A program made the position numbers and the translations under genes. The notes under the pieces were generated by a model, which saw only the letters and a program-made list of their open reading frames with translations, had not been told where the DNA came from and ran no database searches. From contig JAUNSJ010000017.1 in NCBI GenBank assembly GCA_030539295.1, positions 1 through 64,000 on the forward strand: a DNA stretch of 64,000 bases, read 5' to 3'. Shown here piece after piece: positions 35,880-43,678 of this stretch (positions are counted from its first letter, which is position 1; each line of letters starts with the position of its first letter). The stretch is from Planctomycetia bacterium (lineage in GTDB: Bacteria > Planctomycetota > Planctomycetia > Pirellulales > Thermoguttaceae).

Positions 35880-36548
35880 ATGAGTTTACAGGGTGTACAA
35901 ATAGACCGTACTCTCATAGAAGCGATCGTGCGTCGTGTTCTAGAGCAACATACGGAGAAAAGTCCGGAGGCGAAGCCGGAGTTAATCGTGAGTATCTCCG
36001 CGCGGCATATCCATCTTACCGATGCCGATGTGGAGACGCTGTTTGGTAAAGGCAAGACGCTCACGAAGATGAAAGATCTGTATCAGGACGGGTTCTTTGC
36101 GGCCAACGAAACGGTTATGCTGATTGGCCCGCGTAAGCGTATGTTGCCGTCAGTGCGAATTTTAGGACCGACGCGTAAAGAATCGCAAGTGGAGCTCTCC
36201 TTTACGGACGCGATTTCCCTCGGACTGGACCCCCCCGTGCGAGAGAGTGGTAAACTTGACGGGACGCCCGGTTGCGTTCTGGTGGGGCCCGCAGGAGTCG
36301 TTGAGCTGAAACACGGCGTCATTCGCGCCGAGCGCCATGTCCACATGGGCCCTGCCGATGCCGCCTGGTATGGCGTTAAAGATAAAGACCGCATGAAGTT
36401 ACGCGTCGAGGCCAATGGTTGCACAACGACCTTTGAAAATGTCCTCGTTCGTGTCGGGGAAAAGATAAAACTGGAAGTTCATCTCGATACAGACGAAGGC
36501 AACGCCGTCGATCTGGAGCATGCGAAAAAGATTGAACTGCTGAAATAA
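35880..36548 (+). CDS. pduL: phosphate acyltransferase, PduL type (BMC cargo)
   Basis: 222 residues. PduL converts acyl-CoA and phosphate to acyl phosphate and CoA; in a PV compartment the acyl group would be lactyl, so CoA is recycled inside. The two PTAC domains show the zinc-binding histidines: SARHIHL (His43, His45), [11 protein letters not shown] (His153, His155) and HLDTDEGNA (His201). Residues 9-24 ([16 protein letters not shown]) form an amphipathic helix before a short linker, a typical encapsulation peptide. First gene of the operon, 52 bases before the first BMC-H. Confidence 0.94.
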   Translation: MSLQGVQIDRTLIEAIVRRVLEQHTEKSPEAKPELIVSISARHIHLTDADVETLFGKGKTLTKMKDLYQDGFFAANETVMLIGPRKRMLPSVRILGPTRKESQVELSFTDAISLGLDPPVRESGKLDGTPGCVLVGPAGVVELKHGVIRAERHVHMGPADAAWYGVKDKDRMKLRVEANGCTTTFENVLVRVGEKIKLEVHLDTDEGNAVDLEHAKKIELLK

Positions 36549-36600
36549 GTAAAAAATTAACAAGAACCATTATCACCATTTTAAGACTCGGGAGAGAAAC

Positions 36601-36900
36601 ATGGCAAAACCGATGGAAGCATTGGGAATGATTGAAGGAAAGGGTTTTATTCCCCTTTTTGAAGCGACGGACGCTATGATGAAAGCGGCCAACGTAGAAT
36701 TTTTGGGTTGGGACAAAGTCGGAAGCGGTATTGTAACCGTCTTTATTACCGGCGATGTTGCTGCCGTTAAGGCGGCGACCGACGCTGGGGCAACCGCCGG
36801 CAGTCGCATAGGCGAGATCACCGCCGTTCAGGTTATTCCACGTCCGCATGGCGACATAACGAAGATTCTGCCGGCAACTCTGGTCAAACCTGGCAAGTAA
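36601..36900 (+). CDS. BMC-H hexameric shell protein
   Basis: 99 residues, single BMC domain (Pfam00936). [39 protein letters not shown] is canonical; KVGSG is the pore motif also found in PduA and similar shell hexamers, suggesting a small polar pore. VITG-type central strands ([18 protein letters not shown]) and VIPRPHGDI at the end complete the domain. GGGAG upstream of the ATG. It would tile the facets of the compartment with the second BMC-H. A UUCG hairpin follows. Confidence 0.96.
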   Translation: MAKPMEALGMIEGKGFIPLFEATDAMMKAANVEFLGWDKVGSGIVTVFITGDVAAVKAATDAGATAGSRIGEITAVQVIPRPHGDITKILPATLVKPGK

Positions 36901-36915
36901 CCCGGTGTGAGGAGT

Positions 36916-36941
36916 CCGTTTCGAACTTCGGTTCGGTACGG
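36916..36941 (+). promoter_or_regulatory. UUCG-tetraloop hairpin between the two BMC-H genes
   Basis: An 11-base arm at 36916-36926 pairs with 36931-36941 (10 of 11 positions, one G-T) around a C(TTCG)G loop. There is no T-run, so it is more likely an mRNA stabiliser or processing barrier than a full terminator. The 164-base gap it sits in is the widest in the operon. Confidence 0.6.
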
Positions 36942-37064
36942 GCTATAAGTAAAAAATAGAGATACGATATATTATAGAATAAAATCGGCCTTGGGACTGA
37001 AGATTTGAGTTCCGTATTCCGGAACGCAGAACGGCAGGTCGGGTCGATATGAAAGGATCATACA

Positions 37065-37334
37065 ATGAACGATGCGATTGGTTTGATTGAAACGAAAGGG
37101 CTTCTGGCTCTGGTCCAGGCGACAGACGCCATGGCAAAAGCGGCGAACGTGGAAGTCGTCAAACGAATTCAGATCGGCGGCGGTCTCGTCACGACCGTCG
37201 TGCGTGGCGATGTGGCCAGTGTCCACGCCGCGGTTGACGCCGGCAGCAATGCCGCGCAGTCGGTAGGAGAACTTGTGGGTGCTCATGTCATTCCGCGCCC
37301 GGCCGAAGGCGTTATTGCCGCCTTTATTGGCTAA
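37065..37334 (+). CDS. BMC-H hexameric shell protein
   Basis: 89 residues, single BMC domain: AIGLIETKGLLALVQATDAMAKAANVEVVKRIQIGGGLVTTVVRGDVASVHAAVDAG. The pore loop reads IGGG rather than the KVGSG of its neighbour, so the two hexamers probably have different pores. The end VIPRPAEGVIAAFIG is standard. AAGGA upstream of the ATG. 16 bases before the acetate-kinase-like gene, hence co-translated or nearly so. Confidence 0.96.
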   Translation: MNDAIGLIETKGLLALVQATDAMAKAANVEVVKRIQIGGGLVTTVVRGDVASVHAAVDAGSNAAQSVGELVGAHVIPRPAEGVIAAFIG

Positions 37335-37350
37335 CCAGCGGAGTTGTCTC

Positions 37351-38541
37351 ATGAAAATCCTCGTTGCCAATTTAGGGTCAACCAGCTTTAAATACAGTCT
37401 GTTCGACATGTCCGACGAGACGCTCCTTGCCCGAGGCCGCGTCGAACGGATCGGAGAGCCGGAGAGTCCCTGTTCCGTTTCCATTGGCGGGAAGTCCTTC
37501 GAAATTACCGCCTGTGTCCCGGACCACGCGGTAGCCGTGCGGCAGTGCCTGGCACAGCTGACCGATCCGGAAACCGGTTGCCTGAATTCGGCGGCCGACG
37601 TTGCCGCGATCGGCTTTAAGGCGGTTATGGCCAGCGGATATTCCGGCGTGCAGTGGGTCACTCCTGCTTTGCTCGACGCGATGGAAGAACTGAACAAGGT
37701 CATGCCCGCGCACAATCCGCCTTATGTCCGCGCCATGCGTCTGCTCAACGAGAAACTCCCGGATATTCCTTTGGTGGCCGCCTTCGAGACCGGTTTCCAC
37801 GAGAGTATTCCGGACCACAATCGCTATTACGGAGTCCCTCTGGAATGGGCAGAGCAATATAGTGCGCGACGTTTCGGCTTCCACGGCGCCTCACATCGCT
37901 ACATAGCGACCCGGTGCGCCGAGCTTTTTGGCGAAAACAAACGCATTATTTCCTGTCATTTGGGCGGGTCAAGTTCCGTTTGTGCCATAGCCGACGGCAA
38001 GAGTCGCGGGTCGAGTATGGGCAGTAGTGCCCAGACCGGTCTGTTCCACAATAATCGTGTGGGCGACTTCGACCCGTTCATGACCTCACACCTCATGGCC
38101 AAGCTCGGCAAGACGTTCGACGAGATGCTGGATCTGTTCTCGACGAAGTGTGGATTGCTCGGGTTAAGCGGGGTCAGTTCCGACTTCCGTGACGTTATGA
38201 AAGAGGTTGCGGCCGGGAATAAGCGTGCGAAGTTGGCCGTCGATGTTTTCGTGGGCGATGTGCGCCGCTATTTGGGTGCTTTCCTGGTCGAACTGGGCGG
38301 TGTCGACGTTATCGTCTTTACCGGCGGAATCGGCGAACGCCAGCCGGAGATTCGACAACTCGTCTGCCGCGAACTGACCGGTCTTGGCATTGAACTCGAC
38401 GAGGCCAAAAACGCAACCTGTATGGCCGAAGAAATGCCATTGCAGACCGCCGCCAGTACAACTCAAATCTGGGTTGTGCCCACCAACGAGGAAATTATTG
38501 TGGCCCGTCAAACGGTCGCCAAGCTCAACGAACGTGCCTGA
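37351..38541 (+). CDS. ackA: acetate/propionate-type kinase (probable lactate kinase of the BMC)
   Basis: 396 residues from MKILVANLGSTSFKYSLF (GCGGAG upstream); the longer frame from 37273 overlaps the BMC-H gene and is rejected. ASKHA-fold kinase: phosphate-1 loop NLGSTSFKY, FGFHGASHRYIA, CHLGGSSSVCAIADGKSRGSSMG, and FTGGIGERQPEIRQLV near the C-terminus. It makes ATP and a carboxylate from acyl phosphate; in this locus the acyl phosphate would come from PduL, so lactyl phosphate is the likely physiological substrate. Differences from classical AckA (STSFK for SSSLK) fit a specialised BMC paralogue. Confidence 0.92.
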   Translation: MKILVANLGSTSFKYSLFDMSDETLLARGRVERIGEPESPCSVSIGGKSFEITACVPDHAVAVRQCLAQLTDPETGCLNSAADVAAIGFKAVMASGYSGVQWVTPALLDAMEELNKVMPAHNPPYVRAMRLLNEKLPDIPLVAAFETGFHESIPDHNRYYGVPLEWAEQYSARRFGFHGASHRYIATRCAELFGENKRIISCHLGGSSSVCAIADGKSRGSSMGSSAQTGLFHNNRVGDFDPFMTSHLMAKLGKTFDEMLDLFSTKCGLLGLSGVSSDFRDVMKEVAAGNKRAKLAVDVFVGDVRRYLGAFLVELGGVDVIVFTGGIGERQPEIRQLVCRELTGLGIELDEAKNATCMAEEMPLQTAASTTQIWVVPTNEEIIVARQTVAKLNERA

Positions 38542-38564
38542 CGCCGTTGAGTTCGTGTTCCTTT

Positions 38565-38607
38565 CGGTCGCCCGTGAATCGGTCCTTTGCGTATCACGCG
38601 GTGACCG
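38565..38607 (+). promoter_or_regulatory. hairpin between the kinase and the first EutN gene
   Basis: A 13-base arm (38565-38577) pairs with 38594-38607 with one bulged C and one G-T pair, around a 16-base loop. It occupies the 138-base gap between the kinase and EutN genes. No T-run. Confidence 0.55.
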
Positions 38608-38679
38608 GCCGCTCGCTTCCTTTCGCCTCCGCTTATGTGGGGGCTGACCAAGCGTCAACCTATACAAAACAATAATAAC

Positions 38680-38985
38680 ATGTTTATAGCAAAAGTCATT
38701 GGCTCAGTCGTCGCAACGCAGAAGACCCCATCCATGGTGGGCCGTCGACTCCTGCTCATTGAACCCTACGTCGTCGACCGTGATACGCGAACTTCCTTCG
38801 TTACCACCGGTCGCTCTCTGGTTGCGGTTGATACGGTAGGGGCCGGCGAAGAGCAGTTCGTTCTTGTTGTTCAGGGGTCCAGTGCCCGTATGACCGACGA
38901 AACGAAGCCGCTCCCGGTCGATTGCACGATTATCGGCATCGTCGACTCCGTCCACCTTGACCGCAAACCTGTTTCATTAAAATAA
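38680..38985 (+). CDS. BMC-P (EutN/CcmL) pentameric vertex protein
   Basis: 101 residues from MFIAKVIGSVVATQKTPSMVGRRLLLIEPY, the standard EutN/CcmL opening (the upstream in-frame ATG at 38635 is not supported). The oligonucleotide-binding-like core is followed by the conserved AVDTVGAGEEQFVLVVQGSSARM (pentamer interface GAG) and CTIIGIVDSVHLD. It caps the icosahedral vertices. No clear Shine-Dalgarno, so it may be translated weakly, consistent with only twelve vertices per shell. Confidence 0.95.
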   Translation: MFIAKVIGSVVATQKTPSMVGRRLLLIEPYVVDRDTRTSFVTTGRSLVAVDTVGAGEEQFVLVVQGSSARMTDETKPLPVDCTIIGIVDSVHLDRKPVSLK

Positions 38986-39016
38986 GCCTGTTCATTCAGC
39001 TTGAGGATATATTATC

Positions 39017-40468
39017 ATGCAGGGAATCAACGAATCACTCATTCGAGACGTTATAGAAGAAGTACTGGCCAAGTTGGGTCAAACGCAAGCAAGCCTTCAG
39101 TCAGGGGGCGGTGCCTCCGCGGGCTACGAAGGGCGTTATGGCCTCTTTACCGACCCGGAAGAAGCCATAACGGCTGCCCGGACCGCCTTTGAGCAGCTCT
39201 CAAAACGAACCCGTGCCGAACGAAAACAAATACTTCAGCACATTCGACGCATTTGTATTGAGCAGGCGGTCGAACTCGGGACCATGGAAATGAACGAAAC
39301 GAAAATCGGTCGTCTCGAGCACAAAATCGACAAATTACGCAACGTCGGCTACAACGCGCAAGGCGTGGAAGCTCTTACCAGTGAAGTCTTTAGTGGTGAC
39401 TATGGCCTGACCGTAATCGAGCATGCCCCCTTTGGCGTGATTGGTGCTATTACTCCCGTAACGCATTCGCTCCCGACCATTGCGAACAATTGCATTAACA
39501 TGATCGCCGCGGGCAATACGGTCGTATTTAATCCGCACCCAGGCGGCAAGCGGGTCGCCGCAGAAGGCGTCAAGCGGTTCAATCAGGCGATTTTCGCGGA
39601 GCACGGAATTGATAATCTGGCCTGTCTTATTGTCGAGCCGACTTTGGAGTCCGCGGATCGTATTTTCAAGAGTCCGTTGATCAATCTTCTGGTCGTAACA
39701 GGCGGTCCCGGCGTCGCAAAAGCGGCACTGTCCCAAGCGAAACGCGCCATTGTCGCCGGTCCGGGCAATCCGCCGGTCGTCGTGGACGAGTCGGCCGACC
39801 TGGACCGCGCTGCCCGATGCATGATTCAGGGCGGGGCCTACGATAATAACCTGCTCTGCCTTGCCGAAAAGGAAGTGTTCGTCGTTGAGTCCGTTTTTGA
39901 CCGCTTGATGGACGCCATGGAGCGTGCAGGCGCCGTCCGGCTGAACTCGCGCGAAGTCGACCTCATGACCCAACGCGGGATCGTCCAGGTCGGAGAAGGG
40001 GCCAGTCGCCACGACGCCCCCAGCCGCGAATTCCTGGGCAAAGACGCCGACGTCCTCGCCGCCGGTATTGGCAAGAGCGTTCCGAAAGAAACCCTCATGC
40101 TCTACGGCGAAACGGAGTTCGAAAATCCCTTCGTCCCGGTCGAACAGATGATGCCCTTCCTGCCGTTCGTACGCTGCCGCAATGTGGACGAAGCTATTGA
40201 ACGAGCACGAGTTTCGGAGCATGGTTTTCGTCATACGGCCATGATTCATTCGAATAACGTTGTCAATATGACCAAGATGGGCAAAGCTCTTGACACGACC
40301 ATTTTCGTCAAGAATGGCCCGAGTACGGCCGGAAACGGGGGCGGGGGCGAAGGGTTCGGCTCCTACTCCATAGCCGGCCCGACCGGAGAAGGCATTACGT
40401 GCCCCTTGACCTTTACCCGTAGCCGACGATGTGCCATGGTTGAAAGCCTGCACATTCTCGGCAAATAG
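39017..40468 (+). CDS. CoA-acylating aldehyde dehydrogenase (PduP/EutE-like, BMC cargo)
   Basis: 483 residues. It oxidises an aldehyde to acyl-CoA with NAD+; here probably lactaldehyde to lactyl-CoA. Residues 4-20 (INESLIRDVIEEVLAKLG) are an amphipathic encapsulation helix joined by a Gly/Ser linker. The catalytic domain shows GAITPVTHSLPTIANNCINMIAAGN, the cofactor motif VTGGPGVAKAAL, GPGNPPVVVD and catalytic Cys281 in NNLLCLAEKEVFVVE. The NADH it makes needs reoxidation, yet no alcohol or lactate dehydrogenase lies in the operon. GAGG upstream of the ATG. Confidence 0.94.
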   Translation: MQGINESLIRDVIEEVLAKLGQTQASLQSGGGASAGYEGRYGLFTDPEEAITAARTAFEQLSKRTRAERKQILQHIRRICIEQAVELGTMEMNETKIGRLEHKIDKLRNVGYNAQGVEALTSEVFSGDYGLTVIEHAPFGVIGAITPVTHSLPTIANNCINMIAAGNTVVFNPHPGGKRVAAEGVKRFNQAIFAEHGIDNLACLIVEPTLESADRIFKSPLINLLVVTGGPGVAKAALSQAKRAIVAGPGNPPVVVDESADLDRAARCMIQGGAYDNNLLCLAEKEVFVVESVFDRLMDAMERAGAVRLNSREVDLMTQRGIVQVGEGASRHDAPSREFLGKDADVLAAGIGKSVPKETLMLYGETEFENPFVPVEQMMPFLPFVRCRNVDEAIERARVSEHGFRHTAMIHSNNVVNMTKMGKALDTTIFVKNGPSTAGNGGGGEGFGSYSIAGPTGEGITCPLTFTRSRRCAMVESLHILGK

Positions 40469-40487
40469 ACCACCCGTCGGCGAAGCC

Positions 40488-40772
40488 ATGCAACGAGCGC
40501 TAATCCTGGGAAACGCGACTTCGGTCGCCAAACATGACTCGCTCAATGGTCAGAAAATGCTTCTGGCCATTGCGTTGGCGACCGATGGCGTGCACCCGGA
40601 AGGAGACCCCTTACTGGTCTTCGACAATTTGGGCGCCGGCTCGGGCGATATTGTCCTGATAAGCAGTGACGGATCCTATACAGGCAACGTCATTATCGGG
40701 ACGCGAACCACCCCGGCCCGCTGGGGCGTCATTGGCATTGTAGACCCTTTAAAACCGCGTGACGTGTCATGA
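40488..40772 (+). CDS. BMC-P (EutN/CcmL) pentameric vertex protein
   Basis: 94 residues from MQRALILGNATSVAKHDSLNGQKMLLAIAL. Core features are VFDNLGAGSGDIVLISSDG (pentamer contact GAG) and WGVIGIVDPLKPRDVS at the end. Second of three EutN proteins; three different pentamers are a known trait of PV loci. It starts 19 bases after the dehydrogenase, and its stop overlaps the next start as ATGA. Confidence 0.94.
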   Translation: MQRALILGNATSVAKHDSLNGQKMLLAIALATDGVHPEGDPLLVFDNLGAGSGDIVLISSDGSYTGNVIIGTRTTPARWGVIGIVDPLKPRDVS

Positions 40773-41563
40773 AAACAAACCTGCAACAACTGGATATCGA
40801 CTCGCTCGTCCATGCCGTTATGGCGGACTTGAGCCGGCCGCCGTATGCCAGTGGTCAGGAGCCAGAGCCGGTAGGCGTCACTTCCCACGTACCGGACAAG
40901 GCGCGTCAGGAAGATCACGCATCCTCCCAGGCGGGCCGGTCGTCTGCGGCCGCTGAATTGCGGTTGTCCGAGCGGCTTATTTCGCTGTCCCTTATCAGCG
41001 AATATGACCGGAATCCATCCGGCGCGGAAGGAACCATCCATCGGTGGCGGGTCCCGCGTAAGGCCGTTATTACCCCGGCGGCACGCGACGAGTTACGCAA
41101 ACGAGGAATCGTTCTGCTCTACGACGAGGGGAACGGACAGGACTCGACGATTGCCGAGAGCGACTGTTTCTCCCTGCTGGTCGTGAATCACCTGACGGAG
41201 CAGAAAGTGCCGCCTGTGCTGGCAAAACTGTTCCAGTCGTATCATGCAGAACTGGTCAATCAGACCTGCCTGGTCAAGACGACGCAACTTATCTCGGAGC
41301 GGATATCCGCGCCGGGCAGGCTTGCGATTGTTTTGACGGCGTACCCTGGCCTGGCCGCTCTGCTGGCCAATCGGCATCAAGGGCTTCGGGCGCTGGTGGC
41401 CGAATCAGCCGACGTACTTAAGAAGGAATCGGAACTCGTGGCCCCGAACCTCTTGCTGATAAATCCGGAGCAAGCGCGACTGTGGCAGTCGCAGGAAATG
41501 ATTCGCTGGTTCCTTGATCGGGCGCCGCGGCGCCCTGCCTCCTTCCTGGAGTCCGCACGATGA
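40769..41563 (+). CDS. BMC-operon protein of unknown function with RpiB-like C-terminus
   Basis: 264 residues, overlapping both neighbours by four bases and so an integral part of the operon. Residues 7-22 (QLDIDSLVHAVMADLSR) can form an amphipathic helix like an encapsulation peptide, followed by a ~45-residue Pro/Glu/Ser-rich linker. Residues ~94-115 (RVPRKAVITPAARDELRKRGI) resemble a segment found in several BMC-associated proteins. Residues ~185-255 (LAIVLTAYPGLAALLANRHQGLRALVAES..., LVAPNLLLI) recall the RpiB/LacA sugar-phosphate isomerase fold (GIAANK-x-GIRA, N-V-L). The RpiB catalytic Cys is not evident. Function unknown. Confidence 0.8.
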   Translation: MKTNLQQLDIDSLVHAVMADLSRPPYASGQEPEPVGVTSHVPDKARQEDHASSQAGRSSAAAELRLSERLISLSLISEYDRNPSGAEGTIHRWRVPRKAVITPAARDELRKRGIVLLYDEGNGQDSTIAESDCFSLLVVNHLTEQKVPPVLAKLFQSYHAELVNQTCLVKTTQLISERISAPGRLAIVLTAYPGLAALLANRHQGLRALVAESADVLKKESELVAPNLLLINPEQARLWQSQEMIRWFLDRAPRRPASFLESAR

Positions 41564-41949
41564 GAATTGGTAAAGTTATTGGTACGGTAACGGCGGCCCC
41601 GTTGCACGAGAAGCTGGTGGGCGGCCAGTTTAAAATCGTGGCTCCCTTTTCGCTCAACGACCTGGCCCCGCAAGATTCAGAAGAAGGCGGACGGTTAACC
41701 GGACAGGAGACGTTGGACGAATTACGCGAACGCATTGCCGCGACGCAGCCCTCCTTTCGGGGCGACGAACTGGTCGTCTATGACGACCTGAACGCCGGAG
41801 TGGGCGAATGGGTCGCCTTTAGTGAAGGCGCGGAAGCGGCCATGGCCTATTACCCGAACATGAAGCCGGTCGACGCGTGTGCCGCGGCGATCATCAATAC
41901 GCTGGAGCTGGACCACGCGGCTTTGGCCCGGCTTGAACGTGGCAAGTGA
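41560..41949 (+). CDS. BMC-P (EutN/CcmL) vertex protein, long form
   Basis: 129 residues; starts MRIGKVIGTVTAAPLHEKLVGGQFKIVAPF with the EutN opening, then a ~25-residue insertion (NDLAPQDSEEGGRLTGQETLDELRERIAA) before LVVYDDLNAGVGEWVAFSEGAEAAM, in which NAGVGE is the pentamer contact. The C-terminus is longer than in the other two and ends in a helix (NTLELDHAALARLERGK). Overlaps the 264-aa gene by four bases. Confidence 0.92.
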   Translation: MRIGKVIGTVTAAPLHEKLVGGQFKIVAPFSLNDLAPQDSEEGGRLTGQETLDELRERIAATQPSFRGDELVVYDDLNAGVGEWVAFSEGAEAAMAYYPNMKPVDACAAAIINTLELDHAALARLERGK

Positions 41950-41950
41950 G

Positions 41951-41975
41951 GTCTGTCAGCACAGCGCCGACAGAC
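41951..41975 (+). promoter_or_regulatory. hairpin between the third EutN gene and the aldolase
   Basis: GTCTGTC (41951-41957) pairs perfectly with GACAGAC (41969-41975) over an 11-base loop; a second small stem CGCGA/TCGCG lies at 41994-42009. They fill most of the 93-base gap. No T-run. Confidence 0.5.
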
Positions 41976-42042
41976 ACGAAGAGAAGAACCAACCGCGACT
42001 CCGCTCGCGATTCCATACTGACAACCAGAGAGGATTTTTATT

Positions 42043-42924
42043 ATGGTGAACCTGCATCAGATCAAAGAGGAAATATGTGATATGGGCCGCCGCCTTTACA
42101 ATAAGGGCTTTGCGGCAGGTAACGATGGCAATATAAGTTATCGTCTGGACGAGAATCGGGTCGTGTGCACCCCCACTATGATTTGCAAAGGGTTCATGAA
42201 GCCCGATGACCTGTGCGTTGTGGATATGGAAGGGAATCAGATTTCCGGAGTGCGCAAGCGAACCAGTGAGGTCATGCTGCACCTGACCATCATGAAAGAG
42301 CGTCCGGAAGTCAAGTCGGTCCTGCACTGCCATCCGCCGTATGCAACCGCGTTCGGAATTGCACGCGAAGCCATTCCGCAATGTGTTCTCCCGGAAGTGG
42401 ATATTTTTATGGGTGATATTCCCATTGCCAAATATGCCATACCCGGCGGTCAGGAGTTTGCCGATACGGTTCTGCCTTTTATTAAGAAGTCGGACGTCGT
42501 CGTTCTGGCCAATCACGGTACCGTTAGTGTAGGGCCAACGGTCGAAAAGGCTTACTGGATGACCGAACTGCTTGATGCCTATTGCCGCATTCTTATGCTC
42601 TCGCGAGAATTGGGCGGCGTGAGCTACTTCAACCAGAAGGAAGCGGAAGATCTGCTCGCACTTAAGACGAAATGGGGCATTAAGGACCCGCGAGTCGAGG
42701 CAGAGAACTGCGAACTGTGTGCGAACGATATTTTTCGCGAGAGCTGGCGTGAGACCGGAGTGGGCCATCGCGCGTTCAATCCGCCGACGTTTAAGAAGGG
42801 CGAGCCTTGCGGGTGCGCCTCGAATCCCATTCTGGCCAACGATGTTCCTTTGACCAAAGACGCATCTTATGAAGCACTGGTCAAGGCGATTACCGAACGG
42901 GTCCTGGAAGCGTTAGGAAAGTAA
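42043..42924 (+). CDS. class II aldolase, fuculose/rhamnulose-1-phosphate type (BMC cargo)
   Basis: 293 residues. Zinc aldolase that should cleave L-fuculose-1-phosphate or L-rhamnulose-1-phosphate to dihydroxyacetone phosphate and L-lactaldehyde, the aldehyde the compartment confines. Zinc ligands are HCHPPYATAFG (His95, His97) and NHGTVSVG (His158); GNDGNISYR near residue 28-36 binds phosphate. After the domain come a Cys-rich stretch (ENCELCANDIF, GEPCGCASN) and a Lys/Pro linker. A C-terminal amphipathic helix (SYEALVKAITERVLEALGK) is a typical encapsulation peptide. GAGAGGA upstream of the ATG. Confidence 0.93.
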   Translation: MVNLHQIKEEICDMGRRLYNKGFAAGNDGNISYRLDENRVVCTPTMICKGFMKPDDLCVVDMEGNQISGVRKRTSEVMLHLTIMKERPEVKSVLHCHPPYATAFGIAREAIPQCVLPEVDIFMGDIPIAKYAIPGGQEFADTVLPFIKKSDVVVLANHGTVSVGPTVEKAYWMTELLDAYCRILMLSRELGGVSYFNQKEAEDLLALKTKWGIKDPRVEAENCELCANDIFRESWRETGVGHRAFNPPTFKKGEPCGCASNPILANDVPLTKDASYEALVKAITERVLEALGK

Positions 42925-42939
42925 ATTGGGGAAGCCATA

Positions 42940-43497
42940 ATGAAATACACTGCTGTTGGCGCAATTGAATTCTCAAGTATCGTCAAAGGTCTTGCGGCCG
43001 AAGACGCGCTGCTCAAGGCGGCGGCCGTCGAGCTCCTCCTTGCGCGAACCATATGTTCCGGCAAATATTTTATCCTCTTTGCCGGTTCGGTCAGCAGTGT
43101 GGAAGCTGCCATGGATACCGCGCGTCTGCTGGGCGCCGAGGCCGTAATCGATTTTTTGACCGTGGCCAATGTGCACCCTGCGGTCTTTCCCGCCATGACG
43201 CAGTCGGTCGTACTGACGCCAGGCGACTGTGGCGCCTTGGGCGTTATCGAAACTTTCAGCGGAGTCAGTGCTCTTATCGCCGCCGATACCGCCGCCAAAG
43301 CCGCTCATGTTACGCTCTTCCGCCTCAATGTGGCCATGGCAATGGGCGGAAAGGGCTTGCTCATGTTAACAGGTCCTGTCGCCGACGTTCAGGCCGGTAT
43401 TGACGCCGCCGTGGCCGCCGTGGCTCCACGCGGACTTCTGGTCAACCAACTCGTCATACCGCGCCCGGAAAAAGAGCTCTTCAGCGAGTATATTTAG
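42940..43497 (+). CDS. BMC-T trimeric shell protein, PduT-like
   Basis: 185 residues with two fused BMC domains: AIEFSSIVKGLAAEDALLKAAAVELLLARTICSGKYFILFAGSVSSVEAAMD (1) and ALGVIETFSGVSALIAADTAAKAAHVTLFRLNVAMAMGGKGLLMLTGPVADVQAGIDAA (2). It forms pseudohexameric trimers. Cys39 in TICSGKY sits where PduT has its Cys38, which binds a [4Fe-4S] cluster at the threefold pore, so an electron-transfer shell protein is likely. Last gene of the operon, 15 bases after the aldolase. Confidence 0.93.
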   Translation: MKYTAVGAIEFSSIVKGLAAEDALLKAAAVELLLARTICSGKYFILFAGSVSSVEAAMDTARLLGAEAVIDFLTVANVHPAVFPAMTQSVVLTPGDCGALGVIETFSGVSALIAADTAAKAAHVTLFRLNVAMAMGGKGLLMLTGPVADVQAGIDAAVAAVAPRGLLVNQLVIPRPEKELFSEYI

Positions 43498-43571
43498 TTA
43501 TTTCACGGCGAAACATAAAAAACCACCCGCCTTTCCAGGCTCCCGGCCAGACCTGGCGGTGCTGGGGTTCC

Positions 43572-43607
43572 GTTTTCGTCGTTGCTGGTTCCCGGCCTGC
43601 GAGCAGG
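43572..43607 (-). repeat. inverted partial copy of the 102-bp repeat
   Basis: GTTTTCGTCGTTGCTGGTTC... here matches the reverse complement of 16223-16270 (GTTTTCGTTATTGCTGGTTC...) with four differences over 36 bases. This shows the element is dispersed, not just tandem. Confidence 0.65.
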
Positions 43608-43678
43608 TCCTCCCTTTCAGGGCGAGGAAGAACCGGGGCCACGCTTACTCGCTTACTCGTCTTTCAGCGCGTGCCCTG

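Noticed and set aside
39335-40546. 403-codon minus-strand open frame across the aldehyde dehydrogenase gene
   Set aside because: It is antisense to a clear, complete PduP/EutE-like gene with catalytic residues, and its translation has no family character. High GC at third positions explains the length.
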